Origin: Beijerinckiaceae bacterium
GTDB taxonomy: Bacteria > Pseudomonadota > Alphaproteobacteria > Rhizobiales > Beijerinckiaceae
Reading direction: 5' to 3'
NCBI GenBank assembly: GCA_947380915.1
Contig: CANCSY010000052.1
Span: 1 to 15,716, forward strand
DNA: 15,716 nt
Of this stretch, positions 6,747 through 13,893 are shown piece after piece. A program made the position numbers and the translations under genes. Position 1 is the first letter of the stretch, and each line of letters begins with the position of its first letter. Below the pieces are notes generated by a model, which ran no database searches, was not told where the DNA came from, and was given only the letters and a program-made list of their open reading frames with translations.

Positions 6747-7802
6747 TCAGTTGGGCAGGAGAATCTTGCCCATGCGGGCGCGCACGTCCTGCGGGGTCCT
6801 GGCGGCTTCGGCGATGATGGCGCTCACCGCATCCCCGTCGATGGGGCTGGTGAGGAAGCCCGCTTTCAGCATTTCCGCGCGAAAGCCCGGATCCATGGCC
6901 ATCTTCATGAAGGACTCCCGCAGGATCTTCGCCCGCTCCGGGGGAATGTTCGGGGGCGCGGCGAAGGGAAGCGCCATGAAGAAGGGGCTTTCGGCGAATT
7001 CCAGCAAGGCGCGATCCTCGGGTTTGGTGACGAGTTCGCGGGCCACGGGCGCATCGGGCACGCTGGCCAGGCGCGTCTTGCGGCCGAACTGGGTCAGCAC
7101 GCGCAACTTGCCCTCGCGCCACAGATTGGGGCGGCTGGCCATGATGGCGCTCAGATCCACCACCTGTCCGTCGATTTCGCCGCGCTCCATGGCCAGCCAG
7201 ATGTCGCTGGCGCCGGGAAAGCCCCGGACTTCCGCGATGTTCATGCCCAGCAGATCGCGGGCCAGCAGGGCGAAGGTGGTGTTGGTGGAGCCCACGCCCA
7301 CGCCGCCCAGATGCACGCTTTTGGAGCCGCGCATGTCCTCGATGGTGCGTGCGGGATGGGAGGCGTTCACCACCAGAAAATAGCCGTCGTCGTCATAGGA
7401 CGAGAGGCTGCCCAGCCAGGTGAGCTTCAGCGGGTCGAAATTTACATTGGGATCGCCCACCATGGCGAGCTGGGGAATGCCCCGGCTGATGGTGGCGATG
7501 GTCAGGCCGTCCTTCTCGACCGTGGTGGCCAGACGATTGGCGCCGGTGATGCCCCCGCCGCCCGGCTGGTTCTGCACCACGATCTGGGGATGGCCGGGCA
7601 TGAAATCGGGCATCATGCGCGCGACGATGCGCGCCGACAGGTCGTAATAGCCGCCCGGCGAGAAGGGCACGAGAAGCTGCATGGTCTTGCCGCGATAGAA
7701 ATCCACCGGCTCCTGGGCGCGGGCGCCCGGCGCCAAGGCCAGCAGTCCCGTGAGGGCGAGGCTCAACCGGCCCAGCGTGAAAACCCCATCCATGAACGTC
7801 AT
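6747..7802 (-). CDS. TctC/Bug-family periplasmic solute-binding protein (first of a divergent pair)
   Basis: This is a secreted binding protein of the tripartite tricarboxylate transporter (Bug/TctC) family, 351 residues. A signal peptide ends near LAPGARAQ. The family markers are VPFSPGGYYDLSARIVAR, QNQPGGGGITGANRLA, and the ligand-pocket stretch AMERGEIDGQVVDLSA; LTSPIDG lies near the C-terminus. Relatives bind small carboxylates. The ATG at 7802 has a G-run ribosome site (GGGGGA) about 6 bases upstream, so I prefer it to the internal Met4. It heads a minus-strand unit with the asparaginase-like and decarboxylase-like genes. It is roughly half identical by eye to the divergent gene starting at 7941. 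No TctA or TctB membrane gene is near. Confidence 0.9.
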   Translation of the reverse strand: MTFMDGVFTLGRLSLALTGLLALAPGARAQEPVDFYRGKTMQLLVPFSPGGYYDLSARIVARMMPDFMPGHPQIVVQNQPGGGGITGANRLATTVEKDGLTIATISRGIPQLAMVGDPNVNFDPLKLTWLGSLSSYDDDGYFLVVNASHPARTIEDMRGSKSVHLGGVGVGSTNTTFALLARDLLGMNIAEVRGFPGASDIWLAMERGEIDGQVVDLSAIMASRPNLWREGKLRVLTQFGRKTRLASVPDAPVARELVTKPEDRALLEFAESPFFMALPFAAPPNIPPERAKILRESFMKMAMDPGFRAEMLKAGFLTSPIDGDAVSAIIAEAARTPQDVRARMGKILLPN

Positions 7803-7940
7803 GCGTTTCCCCCAAATCGAAACTGTTTGCTTGGGAGGCAGAATAGGGGCGCCATGTGCTTATGGGAAGGCGCCAGCGGCCCATATTGCGAGGCTGCGCG
7901 CCTGTGCTAGGTTCACTCCAATCACCTGGAGGAAATGCAC
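7803..7940. promoter_or_regulatory. Divergent promoter region between paralogous binding-protein genes
   Basis: This 138-base gap separates two outward-facing genes and must hold start signals for both. Two copies of the self-complementary hexamer GGCGCC lie at 7848-7853 and 7869-7874, centres exactly 21 bases apart (two helical turns), which would suit a dimeric regulator, though GGCGCC is common in GC-rich DNA. For the rightward gene a possible -35 TTGCGA (7886-7891) and -10 TAGGTT (7908-7913) are 16 bases apart, followed by the ribosome site CTGGAGGA (7926-7933). These elements are inferred by eye. No regulator gene lies nearby. Confidence 0.45.
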
Positions 7941-8987
7941 ATGGATCGCGCGCTCCGTAACGCCGCTCGCAGTCTGGCGACGCTGCTGCTGGTTCTGATG
8001 ACCGGCTCCGCCTTCGCCCAGACGGGCGAGCGTTTCTACGCCGGCAAGACGCTCACCATTCTCGTGGGCTCGACGCCCGGCGGCTATTACGACATCGGCG
8101 CCCGCATCGTTGCGCGCTATCTTGGGCGCTTCATTCCCGGCAATCCCAACATCATCGTGCAGAACCAGCCCGGCGGCGGCGGCCTGGCCCTGGCCAACCG
8201 CATGGCCAATGGCATGGAGCGCGACGGCTTGACCATCGTGGCCATGAACCGCGCCCTGGCGCAACTGGCCATGCTGGAAGATCCCAATGTCACCTTCGAT
8301 CCTCTCAAGCTGACCTGGCTGGGCAGCCTCACCTCCTACAAGGACGATGGCTACATGCTCATCGTCAACAAGGCGCACAAGGCCAGGACCTTTGCGGACG
8401 CCCTCGCCATGGATCCGCCGATCCAGCTGGGCGGCACGGCGGCGGGCTCCACCAATATCGTCTTCGGCCTTGTGGCGCGCGACATGCTGAAAGCCCGCGT
8501 GGGGCTCATCCGGGGCTTTCCCGGGGTGTCCGAAGTCTGGCTGGCCATGGAGCGCGGCGAGCTTGACGGGCAGGTCATCGATCTGAGCGCCGTGCTGGTC
8601 GGGCGCGCCGACGCCTGGCGCGCGGGCCAGTTCCGGCCCCTGGTGGTGTTCGGCCGCAAGGAGCGCATGGCGCAGGCGCCCGATGCGCCCACCGCCCGCG
8701 AACTGGTGAAGGACCCGGATGATCTGGCCCTGCTGGATTTCGCGGAATTCCCCTTCTTCATGGCCTTCCCCTTCGCGGCGCCTCCGGGGATCCCGGCCGA
8801 CCGGGCGGAGATCCTGTCGAAATCCTTCATGGCCATGGCGACGAACGAGGAATTCCGCGCCGAAATTCTCAAGGCCGGCATTCTCACCAGTCCCATAGAC
8901 GGGGAGGCGATCCGCGCCCTCATCATCGAGGCGGCCAAGGCGCCGCGTGACATCAGACAGAAATTCGCGCGCCTGCTGGGCATGTAG
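7941..8987 (+). CDS. TctC/Bug-family periplasmic solute-binding protein (second of a divergent pair)
   Basis: This is a paralogue of the binding protein read leftward from 7802. I place the start at the ATG at 7941 (348 residues) because the strong ribosome site CTGGAGGA ends 7 bases before it and only 1 base before the upstream ATG at 7935. A signal peptide ends at GSAFA/Q. Shared blocks with the paralogue include PGGYYD..ARIVAR, VQNQPGGGG, FDPLKLTWLGSL, GFPG, AMERGE.DGQV.DLSA, PFAAPP and LTSPIDG, suggesting closely related ligands. Differences are concentrated around residues 125-160 (KAHKARTFADALAMDPPIQL), which may tune specificity. A crotonase-fold gene follows after 35 bases, probably in the same transcript. 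Confidence 0.9.
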   Translation: MDRALRNAARSLATLLLVLMTGSAFAQTGERFYAGKTLTILVGSTPGGYYDIGARIVARYLGRFIPGNPNIIVQNQPGGGGLALANRMANGMERDGLTIVAMNRALAQLAMLEDPNVTFDPLKLTWLGSLTSYKDDGYMLIVNKAHKARTFADALAMDPPIQLGGTAAGSTNIVFGLVARDMLKARVGLIRGFPGVSEVWLAMERGELDGQVIDLSAVLVGRADAWRAGQFRPLVVFGRKERMAQAPDAPTARELVKDPDDLALLDFAEFPFFMAFPFAAPPGIPADRAEILSKSFMAMATNEEFRAEILKAGILTSPIDGEAIRALIIEAAKAPRDIRQKFARLLGM

Positions 8988-9022
8988 TCCCGGCTTCGCC
9001 ATCACATTCAAGGGAGATCAAG

Positions 9023-9859
9023 ATGTATGACTATCTGCTGCTCGACATCGTGCGCGAGGGACAAATCGCCACCATCGTTCTGAAACGTCTGGAGCGTCAC
9101 CTGCGCGACAAGGCCACCACCGGCAGGCCGGGCGGGGCGCAGCGCGCCGATGAAGTGGCGCGCGCGCTGGGCGAATTGCGCGATGACAAATCCGTGCGCG
9201 TCATCGTCATCACCGGCAAGGAGGATGTCTTCACCATTCCGCCCTCGTCCTATGGCCATCACGGCAATCCCGGCAGCGACTGGGACATCATGAACGGCGT
9301 GACCCGCGCGGTGGAGGCGCTCTGCACCATCGAGAAGCCCGTCATCGCCAAGGTCAACGGCCATGCGGTGGGCTTTGGCGCCAATCTGGTGCTGGGCTGC
9401 GACTTCATCGTGGCGCGCGAGGACGCGATCATCGCCGACCATCACATGAGCGCGGGCGACCTGAAGATCGACGGCAATATCGTGGGTTCGGCGGATCATT
9501 GCATGGCGCCGGGGGACGGGGGCGCCGTCTTCGCGCCGCTGAAGATGCCCATGGCCATGGCCAAGGAATATCTGATGCTGGCGCGGCCCTTCACCGCCAA
9601 GGAGCTGGCGACCATGGGCGTGGTGAATTACGCCGTGCCCGCCGACCAGCTGGACGCCAAGACCGATGAGATGGCGCAGGCCCTGCTGCGCCGCAACGCC
9701 TATGCGCTGGCCATGACCAAAAGGGTGCTCAACAAGCCCGCGCTCGCCGCCTTCAACTCGATCCACGATGCGGCGCTGGGCTATGAGTTCCTGAATTTCT
9801 ACATGCAGACGCCCCAGGCCAAGGAGCTGGGCAAGGGGCGCGGCGAACAGGAGCTTTGA
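9023..9859 (+). CDS. Enoyl-CoA hydratase/isomerase (crotonase) family protein without catalytic glutamates
   Basis: This is a 278-residue crotonase-fold protein. The core KPVIAKVNGHAVGFGANLVLG, then CDFIVAREDAIIADHH, matches the central part of enoyl-CoA hydratases, followed by PGDGG, AKEYLMLARPFTAKELATMG and VVNYAVP. By alignment to rat hydratase, Glu144 becomes Asn121 and Glu164 becomes His141. The usual AGAD oxyanion-hole loop is replaced by FTIPPSSYGHHG, and about 15 extra residues precede PGDGG. It is therefore unlikely to be a simple hydratase. Crotonases with a GDGG loop and no glutamates exist and catalyse other CoA-thioester or C-C bond reactions; the activity here is unknown. The ATG at 9023 follows AGGGAG. 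The gene lies 35 bases after a binding-protein gene and ends just before an intrinsic terminator. Confidence 0.87.
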   Translation: MYDYLLLDIVREGQIATIVLKRLERHLRDKATTGRPGGAQRADEVARALGELRDDKSVRVIVITGKEDVFTIPPSSYGHHGNPGSDWDIMNGVTRAVEALCTIEKPVIAKVNGHAVGFGANLVLGCDFIVAREDAIIADHHMSAGDLKIDGNIVGSADHCMAPGDGGAVFAPLKMPMAMAKEYLMLARPFTAKELATMGVVNYAVPADQLDAKTDEMAQALLRRNAYALAMTKRVLNKPALAAFNSIHDAALGYEFLNFYMQTPQAKELGKGRGEQEL

Positions 9860-9892
9860 GCCGATCTTCCAGCGTTGGCGAGACATCCGCAG

Positions 9893-9929
9893 ACGCCCCG
9901 AGGCCGCAAGGTCCGGGGCGTTTGTTTTT
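9893..9929 (+). terminator. Rho-independent terminator after the crotonase gene
   Basis: ACGCCCCG (9893-9900) and CGGGGCGT (9914-9921) form a perfect 8-pair GC-rich stem with a 13-base loop, directly followed by TTTGTTTTT (9921-9929). This is a textbook intrinsic terminator on the plus strand, 34 bases after the crotonase stop. It separates that unit from the third binding-protein gene. Confidence 0.88.
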
Positions 9930-9975
9930 GCGCGCGCAAGCAACAAGGCTGCTCCACTTGTGATCGAGGGGACTT

Positions 9976-10004
9976 TTGACTTTCGCCTGTCGGCTCATTA
10001 ATTT
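9976..10004 (+). promoter_or_regulatory. Candidate promoter for the third binding-protein gene
   Basis: TTGACT (9976-9981) matches the -35 consensus at five of six bases. Seventeen bases on is TAATTT (9999-10004), a modest -10 match. The stretch is distinctly AT-richer than its surroundings and follows the terminator, where a new transcript must begin. The nearest gene start is ATG at 10072. Prediction by eye only. Confidence 0.42.
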
Positions 10005-10010
10005 GACTCG

Positions 10011-10035
10011 TTGAAGCATCACCTGCGGTCTTCAA
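10011..10035. promoter_or_regulatory. Inverted repeat TTGAAG-N13-CTTCAA, possible operator
   Basis: TTGAAG (10011-10016) and CTTCAA (10030-10035) are perfect inverted arms separated by 13 bases, just downstream of the candidate promoter. Spacing and position suit a dimeric repressor covering the transcription start. Short inverted repeats arise by chance, so this is tentative. Confidence 0.3.
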
Positions 10036-10071
10036 GACAGGTTGAATTGCACGGGCGGGGACCAGATCAAG

Positions 10072-11079
10072 ATGCGCGCATTGGTTTTCATTTCATCTGT
10101 TCTCATGGGCCTTGCCGGCGCCGCCATGGCGCAGGATGTGGAGAGCTTTTATCGCGGCAAGCAGGTGCGCATCATCGTCGGATTTTCGTCCGGCGGCGGC
10201 TATGATCAATATGGCCGTCTGCTCGCCCGGCATATCAGCAAACATATCCCCGGCAATCCCAATGTCGTCGTGCAGAACATGCCGGGCGCCGCCAGCCTGA
10301 AATCCCTGCAATATCTCGATGCGGGCGCTGCCCCTGACGGCACGACCATCGTGACCTTCAATCCCGGGCTCATCCTTGGCTCGCTCACATCTCCCCAGAA
10401 GACGCCCGTCGATTTTCGCAATTTTTCCTGGATCGGCAACATCAGCGAGGATGTGCGCGTCTGCTTCACCTGGCACGCCCGGGGCATGCGCGACTGGAAG
10501 GCGTTTCTCGCGCGCGACAATGTGGTCTTCGGCAATACGGGCGTTGGCACATCGGCTTATCTCGATGATCGGATGCTCCTCATGCTGTTCGGCGTGAAGC
10601 TGAAAATGGTGCAGGGCTATCCTGGCTCCGCCGACAAGAAGATCGCCATCGAGAGCGGCGAGCTGGATGGTGATTGCGGCTCCTGGACCAGCCTGCCCTT
10701 CGAATGGCTGCGCGAGAAGAAGATCGACATTCACGTTCGCTTTTCGAACACCATCCCCGCCGACATGCCCAAGGACATTCCCTGGGCGTCTGATTTTCTG
10801 GATAGCGAAACAAAGAAGCAGACGTTCCGTCTTCTGGTTTCGGGGGCGGAGATCGGGCGGCCATTCCTCATGTCGAAAGCGGTTCCCACCGACCGGGTCA
10901 ACGCCCTGCGCGCAGCTTTCGACGCCACGATGAAGGATCCGGAATTTCTGGCGGATGCGGAAAAGCAGCGTCTGCTGGTAGGGCCCGATACCGGCGAAGC
11001 CGTCGCGAAACGGATTGTCGACATCTATTCGGCGCCACCGGAGGTCATTGCGCGCGCGCGCGACATCGCGGGAGAATGA
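10072..11079 (+). CDS. TctC/Bug-type periplasmic solute-binding protein, divergent third copy
   Basis: This is a secreted binding protein of the tricarboxylate-transporter receptor type, 335 residues. I chose the ATG at 10072 because it opens a clean signal peptide (MRALVFISSVLMGLAGAAMA/Q); a TTG 30 bases upstream would add a polar extension. Family features are VGFSSGGGYDQYGRLLARHI, NPNVVVQNMPGAASLK, TPVDFRNFSWIGNI and ESGELDGDCGSW. It is clearly more distant from the divergent pair than they are from each other. It has two cysteines in the mature part (C131, C202), which could form a disulfide in the periplasm. The ligand cannot be read from the sequence. It stands alone between a terminator and a 101-base gap before the cytochrome gene. 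Confidence 0.88.
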   Translation: MRALVFISSVLMGLAGAAMAQDVESFYRGKQVRIIVGFSSGGGYDQYGRLLARHISKHIPGNPNVVVQNMPGAASLKSLQYLDAGAAPDGTTIVTFNPGLILGSLTSPQKTPVDFRNFSWIGNISEDVRVCFTWHARGMRDWKAFLARDNVVFGNTGVGTSAYLDDRMLLMLFGVKLKMVQGYPGSADKKIAIESGELDGDCGSWTSLPFEWLREKKIDIHVRFSNTIPADMPKDIPWASDFLDSETKKQTFRLLVSGAEIGRPFLMSKAVPTDRVNALRAAFDATMKDPEFLADAEKQRLLVGPDTGEAVAKRIVDIYSAPPEVIARARDIAGE

Positions 11080-11134
11080 TGCGGGGGACGCTTGCTCGCG
11101 GGCTTCCCTCTGTCGCCGCTTGTGGTAAAATTCG

Positions 11135-11163
11135 TTCAAGAATGGGTGACGCCCACATATAAA
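11135..11163 (+). promoter_or_regulatory. Candidate promoter upstream of the cytochrome/propeller gene
   Basis: The 101-base gap after the third binding-protein gene contains an AT-rich patch with TTCAAG (11135-11140), a 17-base spacer and TATAAA (11158-11163), a near-consensus -10. The ribosome site GGGAGG (11172-11177) follows closely, so the leader would be very short. The -35 match is weak. I saw no terminator in this gap, so read-through from the upstream gene is also possible. Confidence 0.33.
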
Positions 11164-11183
11164 ATTAAAACGGGAGGCGGATG

Positions 11184-12455
11184 ATGAAGAGAGTTTCTAT
11201 CCTTGGCGCCGCAAGCCTTTTCGCACTGCTGACCGCCTCTTCGCTGGCGCTGGCGCAATCATCCGCCGAGGGCGCCCAGCGGGTCAACTGGCCGGAGGGT
11301 CCCGGCAAGGATCTGGTGCAGGGCATCTGCTCCGGCTGCCATCAGGTGCGCGAGATCGAGCGCAGTCTCGGCTACACCCGTGAAGGCTGGAACGAACTCA
11401 CCTCCTCCATGGTCGACATGAAGGCGGCGCCCGACGAGCACAAGCTGGTGCTGGACTATCTGGCGCAAAACTTCCCGCCTGGCGCCAAGCGTGCGGCGAA
11501 GATCATTCCCGGCCCCTACCAGATCGACATCAAGGCGTGGAAAGCGATCAAGCTGGGCCAGCGCACCCGCGATCCCGTGGAGGCGCCCGACGGGATGATC
11601 TGGTATATTGGCCAATGGGGCAATGTGATCGGCCGCATTGATCCGCGCACCGACGCCGTTCAGGAATGGGACCTGCCAAACGCCACCTTTCCCCATTCGC
11701 TCGTGATCGACAAGGCGGGCGAGGTCTGGTTCCTCGGCAATGGCAATGGGACCATCGGCAAGTTCGATCCTGCGACCGGCAAAAGCACCGTCTTCAAGAT
11801 GCCGCTGCCGGACGCCAAGGACCCCCATACCGGCGAATTCGATCAGGATGGCGTCTTCTGGTTCAGCTTGCAGCAGTCCGACATGATCGGGCGCTTCGAC
11901 CCGGCCACCAATGACGTCAAACTGGTCAAGACCAAGAAGAACGCCAAGCCCTATGGCGTGAAAATCACCAACGACGGCACGCCCTGGGTCGCCTGCAACG
12001 GCTCCGCCTGCATGTACAAGGTCGACAAGAAGACGATGGAGCTGACCGAGATCAAGCTGCCGCTTCCCGGCACCACGGTGCGCCGCATCGATGTCGCCGA
12101 GGACGGGCGCATCTGGTACGTCAATTCCGGCAAGGGGCGCCTTGGCGTCTTCGACCCCGTGACCGGCAAAATGAACGAATGGGATTCGCCCAGCGGTCCG
12201 GGCTCCCATCCCTATGGCATCAATGTGGTCGAGGGCATCGTCTGGTACAACGAATCCGGCGTGCGGCCCGACGTTCTCGTGCGGTTCGACCCGAAGACCG
12301 AGAAGTTCCAGAGCTTCCCCATTGCGTCCGGCAATATCTTCGCAGGCATCCACCGCAACGGGCGCGTCACGCGGGACGGGCAGAGCCTGCTGATCCACCA
12401 GAGCGCCACCAATTACGTCATGAAGGTGACGCCCAGGCCCCCGGAAGTGCGCTGA
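11184..12455 (+). CDS. Secreted cytochrome c fused to a Vgb-like beta-propeller
   Basis: The protein has two parts. A signal peptide (to about residue 25, SLALAQ) is followed by a small c-type cytochrome domain with one haem site CSGCH (near residues 49-53) and a possible axial Met about 23 residues later. From about residue 120 to the end there are repeated propeller blades of the form G.IWY...GN.IGRIDP.T......LP, as in virginiamycin B lyase (Vgb/streptogramin-lyase-like) proteins. The haem requires periplasmic maturation, so it acts outside the cytoplasm, perhaps as an electron acceptor or donor for an oxidation or as a redox sensor. Lyase activity is not implied by the fold. I prefer ATG 11184 over 11181 because GGGAGG lies 6 bases before it. 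It is followed after 91 bases by the monooxygenase gene. Confidence 0.87.
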   Translation: MKRVSILGAASLFALLTASSLALAQSSAEGAQRVNWPEGPGKDLVQGICSGCHQVREIERSLGYTREGWNELTSSMVDMKAAPDEHKLVLDYLAQNFPPGAKRAAKIIPGPYQIDIKAWKAIKLGQRTRDPVEAPDGMIWYIGQWGNVIGRIDPRTDAVQEWDLPNATFPHSLVIDKAGEVWFLGNGNGTIGKFDPATGKSTVFKMPLPDAKDPHTGEFDQDGVFWFSLQQSDMIGRFDPATNDVKLVKTKKNAKPYGVKITNDGTPWVACNGSACMYKVDKKTMELTEIKLPLPGTTVRRIDVAEDGRIWYVNSGKGRLGVFDPVTGKMNEWDSPSGPGSHPYGINVVEGIVWYNESGVRPDVLVRFDPKTEKFQSFPIASGNIFAGIHRNGRVTRDGQSLLIHQSATNYVMKVTPRPPEVR

Positions 12456-12549
12456 CCCCTGGGGGAGCCTGCTTCCATCCCCCCGCGCATTACGCTATGG
12501 GCAGGGCGCGCGGCGCCTCTGGCGCGACGGCAGGGAATGGAGACGCATG

Positions 12550-13893
12550 ATGACCAGGCAGATGACCCTCGCCGCCTATTTCAACCCGACAGGGCATCAT
12601 GTGGCGTCCTGGCGTCATCCGCGCGCCGAGCCTGCGGCCAATATCAGCATCCAGCATTATGTGGAGATGGCGCAGGCGGCGGAGCGAGCCAAATTCGACA
12701 TGATCTTTCTGGCCGACAGCAACGCCTCGCGCGACGCCCATATCGAGGCCACATCCCGTTCCGTGCAATTCATCGCCCATTTCGAGCCCCTGACCCTGCT
12801 CTCCGCACTGGCCATGGTCACGACGCGCATTGGCCTGACGGCCACCGCCTCGACCACCTATCAGGAGCCCTACAATCTCGCGCGCAAATTCGCCTCGCTG
12901 GACCATATCAGCCATGGCCGCGCGGGCTGGAACCTCGTCACTTCAGCCCAGCCCGCGGAAGCCCTGAACTTCGGCCGCGACAAGGTGGGCAATCATGCGG
13001 AGCGCTATGGCCGCGCGCGGGAATTCGCCAGGGTCGTCTATGGGCTCTGGGATAGCTGGGATGACGACGCCTTCGTGCGCGATGTGGAGGGCGGCCTCTA
13101 TTTCGATCCCGAAAAGATGCATTACCTCCGGCACGAGGGCGAGCACTACAGGGTGCGCGGCCCCCTCAACATCCCCCGCCCCATTCAGGGCTATCCGGTG
13201 CAGGTGCAGGCGGGGGCCTCCGACGAGGGTCGCGAGCTGGCGGCGGAACTGGCGGAGGCGATTTTCTCGCCCCATCTGAACATTCCCGAGGCCAAGGCCT
13301 ATTACGACGACGTCAAGGGGCGGATGCAGAAGAACTACAACCGCAACCCCGATCATCTGAAGATCCTGCCGGGCCTGAGCGTCGTCGTCGCCGAAAGCGA
13401 CGACAAGGCGGCGGAGGATTTCGACCGCCTGCAAAACCTCATCCACCCCATCGTCGGCCGCGAGATCCTCGCCACCATGCTGGGCGGGCTGGATCTCTCC
13501 CCCTATCCGCTGGACGGCCCCCTGCCGGACCCGCTGCCCGGCACCAATATCAGCAAGGGCCATTACGACTCCATCGTCGGCATGGCGCGGCGCGAAAATC
13601 TGACCATTCGCGAGCTTGGCGCGCGCTGCGCCGGCGCCCGTGGCAAGAATTCCATCCACGGCGGTCCGAAGAAGGTCGCCGACTATATGGAGGAATGGTT
13701 CACCAGCCGGGCCTGCGACGGCTTCTGCGTCCTGCCGCCCTACATGCCCGGCCAGCACATCGATTTCTGCAATATGGTGGTGCCCGAATTGCAAAAGCGC
13801 GGCCTGTTCCGCACCGAATATACGGGCACGACCCTGCGCGAACATCTGGGCCTGCCGAGGCCGGAGAGCCGGTATAAGGGGGCGAAGGCCTAA
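12550..13893 (+). CDS. Flavin-dependent monooxygenase of the NtaA/SnaA/DszA family
   Basis: This bacterial-luciferase-fold (TIM barrel) monooxygenase has about 447 residues, the usual length for the nitrilotriacetate monooxygenase/pristinamycin synthase A/dibenzothiophene-sulfone monooxygenase group. Diagnostic segments are the start LAAYFNPTGHHVASWRHP, then FLADSNA, TATASTTYQEPYNLARKFAS, DHISHGRAGWNLVTS and the C-terminal CDGFCVLPPYMPG. Members use reduced FMN from a separate reductase and O2 to attack C-N or C-S bonds or related groups; the substrate here is unknown. No reductase is in the window. Adjacent ATGs at 12547 and 12550 are both possible; GGAG at 12539-12542 gives the better spacing to 12550. 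The stop overlaps the convergent MFS gene's stop by 4 bases. Confidence 0.92.
   Translation: MTRQMTLAAYFNPTGHHVASWRHPRAEPAANISIQHYVEMAQAAERAKFDMIFLADSNASRDAHIEATSRSVQFIAHFEPLTLLSALAMVTTRIGLTATASTTYQEPYNLARKFASLDHISHGRAGWNLVTSAQPAEALNFGRDKVGNHAERYGRAREFARVVYGLWDSWDDDAFVRDVEGGLYFDPEKMHYLRHEGEHYRVRGPLNIPRPIQGYPVQVQAGASDEGRELAAELAEAIFSPHLNIPEAKAYYDDVKGRMQKNYNRNPDHLKILPGLSVVVAESDDKAAEDFDRLQNLIHPIVGREILATMLGGLDLSPYPLDGPLPDPLPGTNISKGHYDSIVGMARRENLTIRELGARCAGARGKNSIHGGPKKVADYMEEWFTSRACDGFCVLPPYMPGQHIDFCNMVVPELQKRGLFRTEYTGTTLREHLGLPRPESRYKGAKA

Noticed and set aside
5574..7910. A 778-codon open frame on the plus strand opposite the asparaginase-like, decarboxylase-like and binding-protein genes
   Set aside because: Its translation is rich in His, Gly, Ala, Arg and Gln with no recognisable domain. 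This is the usual antisense shadow of GC-rich genes with strong third-position bias, while the minus-strand genes have clear family motifs.
7860..9011. A 383-codon minus-strand open frame opposite the second binding-protein gene
   Set aside because: It is a compositional shadow. It resembles the shadow of the paralogous gene only because the sense genes are paralogues.
11184..12455. Annotating the propeller protein as a virginiamycin B resistance lyase
   Set aside because: The fold is shared by many proteins, this one carries a cytochrome domain and an export signal, and I could not confirm the catalytic residues of Vgb, so a resistance function is not supported.
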